Shown: positions 61,920 to 64,000 of the stretch, piece after piece
Layout: every line of letters starts with the position of its first letter
Position numbering within the stretch: the stretch's first letter is position 1
Source of the DNA: Channa striata
Taxonomy: Eukaryota; Chordata; Actinopteri; Anabantiformes; Channidae
Assembly (NCBI GenBank): GCA_033026295.1
Contig: CM065189.1
Span: forward strand, 9,367,203-9,431,202
DNA length: 64,000 nt
Reading direction: 5' to 3'
The notes under the pieces: generated by a model
What the model was told of the DNA's origin: nothing
The model's input: only the letters and a program-made list of their open reading frames with translations
The model's database searches: none
Program-made: the position numbers and the translations under genes

Positions 61920-62110
61920 GTCACTTTGTTAAAAGAGAAAAAAAGGCCAATCTGGCTCTACAGCACATTAGCACATCAGTACTGAGTTTACACTATTAGC
62001 AGCTAATTTGCTTAAACAGACTTTTATGACTGGGGTAAGAGGTTAACTCCCATTATTCATGTCCAGGCATATACTGTGGCATTTATTGCTGCAAATTAGT
62101 TTTAAAAAAA
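61920..62110. promoter_or_regulatory. Candidate non-coding regulatory stretch with inverted CTAATTTGC words
   Basis: CTAATTTGC (62003-62011) and its exact complement GCAAATTAG (62091-62099) lie 79 bp apart, both next to AGCAG/GCTGC words. Between them are TTTTATGAC (CDX/HOX-like, 62022-62030) and GGTTAACTCC (HNF1-like half-site). No repeat family match. Regulatory function is speculative. Confidence 0.22.
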
Positions 62111-63214
62111 GAAATGAAATATATTTAAAATCTATAATGTATGCTTGGAGGTGAACGGCCAGTGTCAGAAACTATTACAGCCTTACAGAAAGATGGATAG
62201 CGGCAAATTATTAATGAGACTAATGCACGTAAGCCACAGACATCCTCCTTATTGCACCACAGGATCTTTGCATATGAGACACAAACAGGCAACAATGTTC
62301 ATTGTTTGTTGTTCAACCAGAAGTAGCAATATTAGTAAGGCCAAAACTGAATTTACAATGATGCAAATGACAACAAGAACCACACGGCACAAGTTATAGC
62401 ATTCTACAACAAAAAACTATCCTTTTTTTCCTTTTGACCATGACCACTTTGGGCCTCTCCACAAATGCACAATTTATTGCTAAGAATATTTTTAATTTCT
62501 GCTCAACCAATAAGCAAAATTAATCTTAAACATTGTAAATCAAGCAGCGAAATTAAACTTAAATATGATGTGGTTAAATGGTGTCTTTGTGACCGGGCCC
62601 AAAGTGGTCGTGGTCACATGGTAAAAACCACAGCATGGACAGTGTTTATGAGCAAGTGCAGCTAGTGGAAGGAAAGCAACATAAACAGCAGATTGAATTG
62701 GCAAAAAAAGTCATTTGTTGCTTAAGGGATCGTTCCATATACAAGGGACCATAAATGGAGAGACACAATGGGCCATAAAAAAGTAAGACGTCTGTTTAGA
62801 ACAGAAGAAAATAAAACCACATCTAATTCCCTGTTACTTACCTCAGCAAACAAAAGAACAACAGCAACACATCTCTGCTCAGCAGTGTTTTTAACAAAAC
62901 ACACTCAGGTGTGTGTGTGTTGGATTTGAACCGTCGAAGCCCAGCCGCAGGCAGTTAAACAAGCACTTCACAAAAGTATATGAAGTCTATGCAGGAGGTT
63001 ACAAAGTATCGCAAATGAACATTAGTGCAAGAGGCTTTTTGTTACCACCAGAAGACACTTTAGGGAAGAGAGGCAACATAGCGCCAGTGTAATCAGGCAT
63101 ATTTTCCCATTTACTGTTTAGGTAGCAGCAGTTAATTCGAATAACTCTGCAGGACAAAAGGGACACGGCGACTTCAGTGACACCAGAACAGAAGCAACCA
63201 GAGAAAGAGAGAAA
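62111..63214. other. Non-coding, nothing recognised
   Basis: Short TG run near 62911. The overlapping frames at 62145-62665 are featureless. Confidence 0.5.
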
Positions 63215-63304
63215 TACACTGATCAGCCACAACACGGCAAGTGAAGTATCAATAATGTAGTTCCAATAACCCCTGTCAAGCGGTAGGATACCTTAAGCAG
63301 CAGG

Positions 63305-63307
63305 TAA
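63305..63307. repeat. Target-site duplication TAA, left copy
   Basis: Matches TAA at 63805-63807, directly outside the two inverted termini of the 497-bp element. Confidence 0.6.
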
Positions 63308-63804
63308 AGGCCACCTTATACTTTTCCATTGATTTACATAAAACGTGACGCGGACCTACGCAAAGGGAATTATGGGTAACCGTAGGTCACTGAGGCTCGC
63401 AGAGGCCCCGACGTGCAGACCTGCCAAATCTTAACAAGACGTTGTGCGGAGATGTGTGTCGACCAAGTTGGCTGGTTAATGACAGGAGTTGGAATGGAAA
63501 CAGGAATTAAGAACGAACAAGTACAATGAATTTACATAATATTTATACATGTTGTTTAATACATGTTATAGTTTTACTGCTGCTTTATTAAGTCTTCAGT
63601 TTATTCATTTTGGTTTGTTACGTTTACCTTTACGGATGCTGAGCGATGTGAAATGTATAACAGCGTTTCCTTCTGTTTCTTCTGGAGTTTCTTAATTTCA
63701 GCTAATTGTGATTTGTCAAAAATGATACTGGCCTCTTGTGGACATGTAGATCTGCCGCGGAAGTATAAAACAGACACGTACAACGCAGAAGTATAATTGG
63801 GCCT
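63308..63804. mobile_element. Non-autonomous inverted-repeat DNA element (Harbinger-like MITE) nested in Tc1
   Basis: The 497-bp element has termini AGGCCACCTTATACTTTTCC (left) and, read inward from the right, AGGCCCAATTATACTTCTGC. These match at 15 of 20 positions. Both ends are flanked by TAA (63305-63307 and 63805-63807), a likely 3-bp target duplication, as PIF/Harbinger elements make at TWA. Removing it plus one TAA restores the Tc1 leader order seen at 33.13-33.16 kb. A minus-strand frame crosses its right edge and includes LAEIKKLQKKQKE, which might be a trace of the parent element's coding region. There is no transposase. A relative lies at 18460. Confidence 0.7.
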
Positions 63805-63807
63805 TAA
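63805..63807. repeat. Target-site duplication TAA, right copy
   Basis: Partner of TAA at 63305-63307. Three bases can match by chance, but here they abut both terminal repeats exactly. Confidence 0.6.
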
Positions 63808-64000
63808 GCCATTAGTTCTTGAATTTGATGGGTTCAACGCAAGAGGAGTGGACAAATGGTGGACCAGTGGTACAGTCATGGACATCCAAGGCTTTTCTGG
63901 CCTGTCTGGTCTGGTTTTACAGAGGGTCTGACCAGAAATTGCTTAAAAAAGTGCTTAAAAAATGAATGCTACCCTAGATGGACAAGTGTCAGACCACACA

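Larger units (their letters stand above)
63217..64000 (+). mobile_element. 5' part of a Tc1-like transposon, split by a later insertion and cut by the window end
   Basis: After TA at 63215-63216 the terminus 'cactgatcagccacaacacg' begins. It matches the copy at 33057 and continues with 'aataacccctgtcaagcggt' up to 63307, where a second element intervenes. From 63808 the Tc1 leader resumes: 'gccattagttcttgaatttg', as in 33.15 kb 'cttaaatttgatttgttgg'. It then runs into decayed transposase DNA in which 'ggtacagtcatggacatcca' and 'gaaattgcttaaaaaagtgc' correspond to the early DNA-binding part of the gene. Only the first few hundred bases lie inside the window. It is clearly inactive. Confidence 0.75.

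Overview
The window looks like non-coding DNA from a bony fish, most likely a percomorph. It is AT-rich and packed with (CA/TG)n microsatellites. It carries decayed Tc1-type DNA transposons, LINE fragments and tRNA-derived SINE-like copies of kinds that are common in teleosts. I found no intact protein-coding gene, no recognisable exon, no rRNA or tRNA gene and no CRISPR array. The longest open frames (up to 142 codons) are unrecognisable or are translations of microsatellites. The best reading is a gene desert or a very long intron.

Layout. 1-4.9 kb: a pyrimidine tract, TG repeats, one copy of a repeat called family A here (a fish-wide repeat ending in TGGA units), and an AT-rich stretch with a perfect TGACAG palindrome. 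4.9-5.6 kb: minus-strand Tc1 transposase relic. 5.6-20.9 kb: mostly featureless, with three family A fragments and a short relative (18.46 kb) of the element at 63.3 kb. 20.9-30.2 kb: the densest microsatellite zone, with ten dinucleotide arrays, two purine tracts, a Tc1 3' fragment, a SINE-like copy called family B here, and a family A tail. 30-36 kb: a Tc1 5' fragment at 33.06 kb, a second Tc1 end at 35.5-35.9 kb, and a candidate regulatory stretch at 31.9 kb. 37.5-42.9 kb: two LINE relics lying 5' to 5', flanked by two family B copies. 43-58 kb: quiet, with a homeodomain-motif cluster at 45.4 kb, a family A copy at 52.3 kb, and a purine tract next to a TG array at 56.6-57.1 kb. 58.3-59.3 kb: the best preserved Tc1 relic. 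63.2-64.0 kb: the start of another Tc1 copy, split by a 497-bp element with inverted ends and TAA duplications.

Most of the recognisable sequence is therefore a record of successive transposon insertions, all now decayed. The clearest result is the nested insertion at 63.3-63.8 kb, which the Tc1 copy at 33.06 kb lets one check inside this window. Several AT-rich stretches with clustered homeodomain-type motifs could be long-range enhancers of a distant gene, but that needs cross-species alignment. I see no convincing undescribed coding system.
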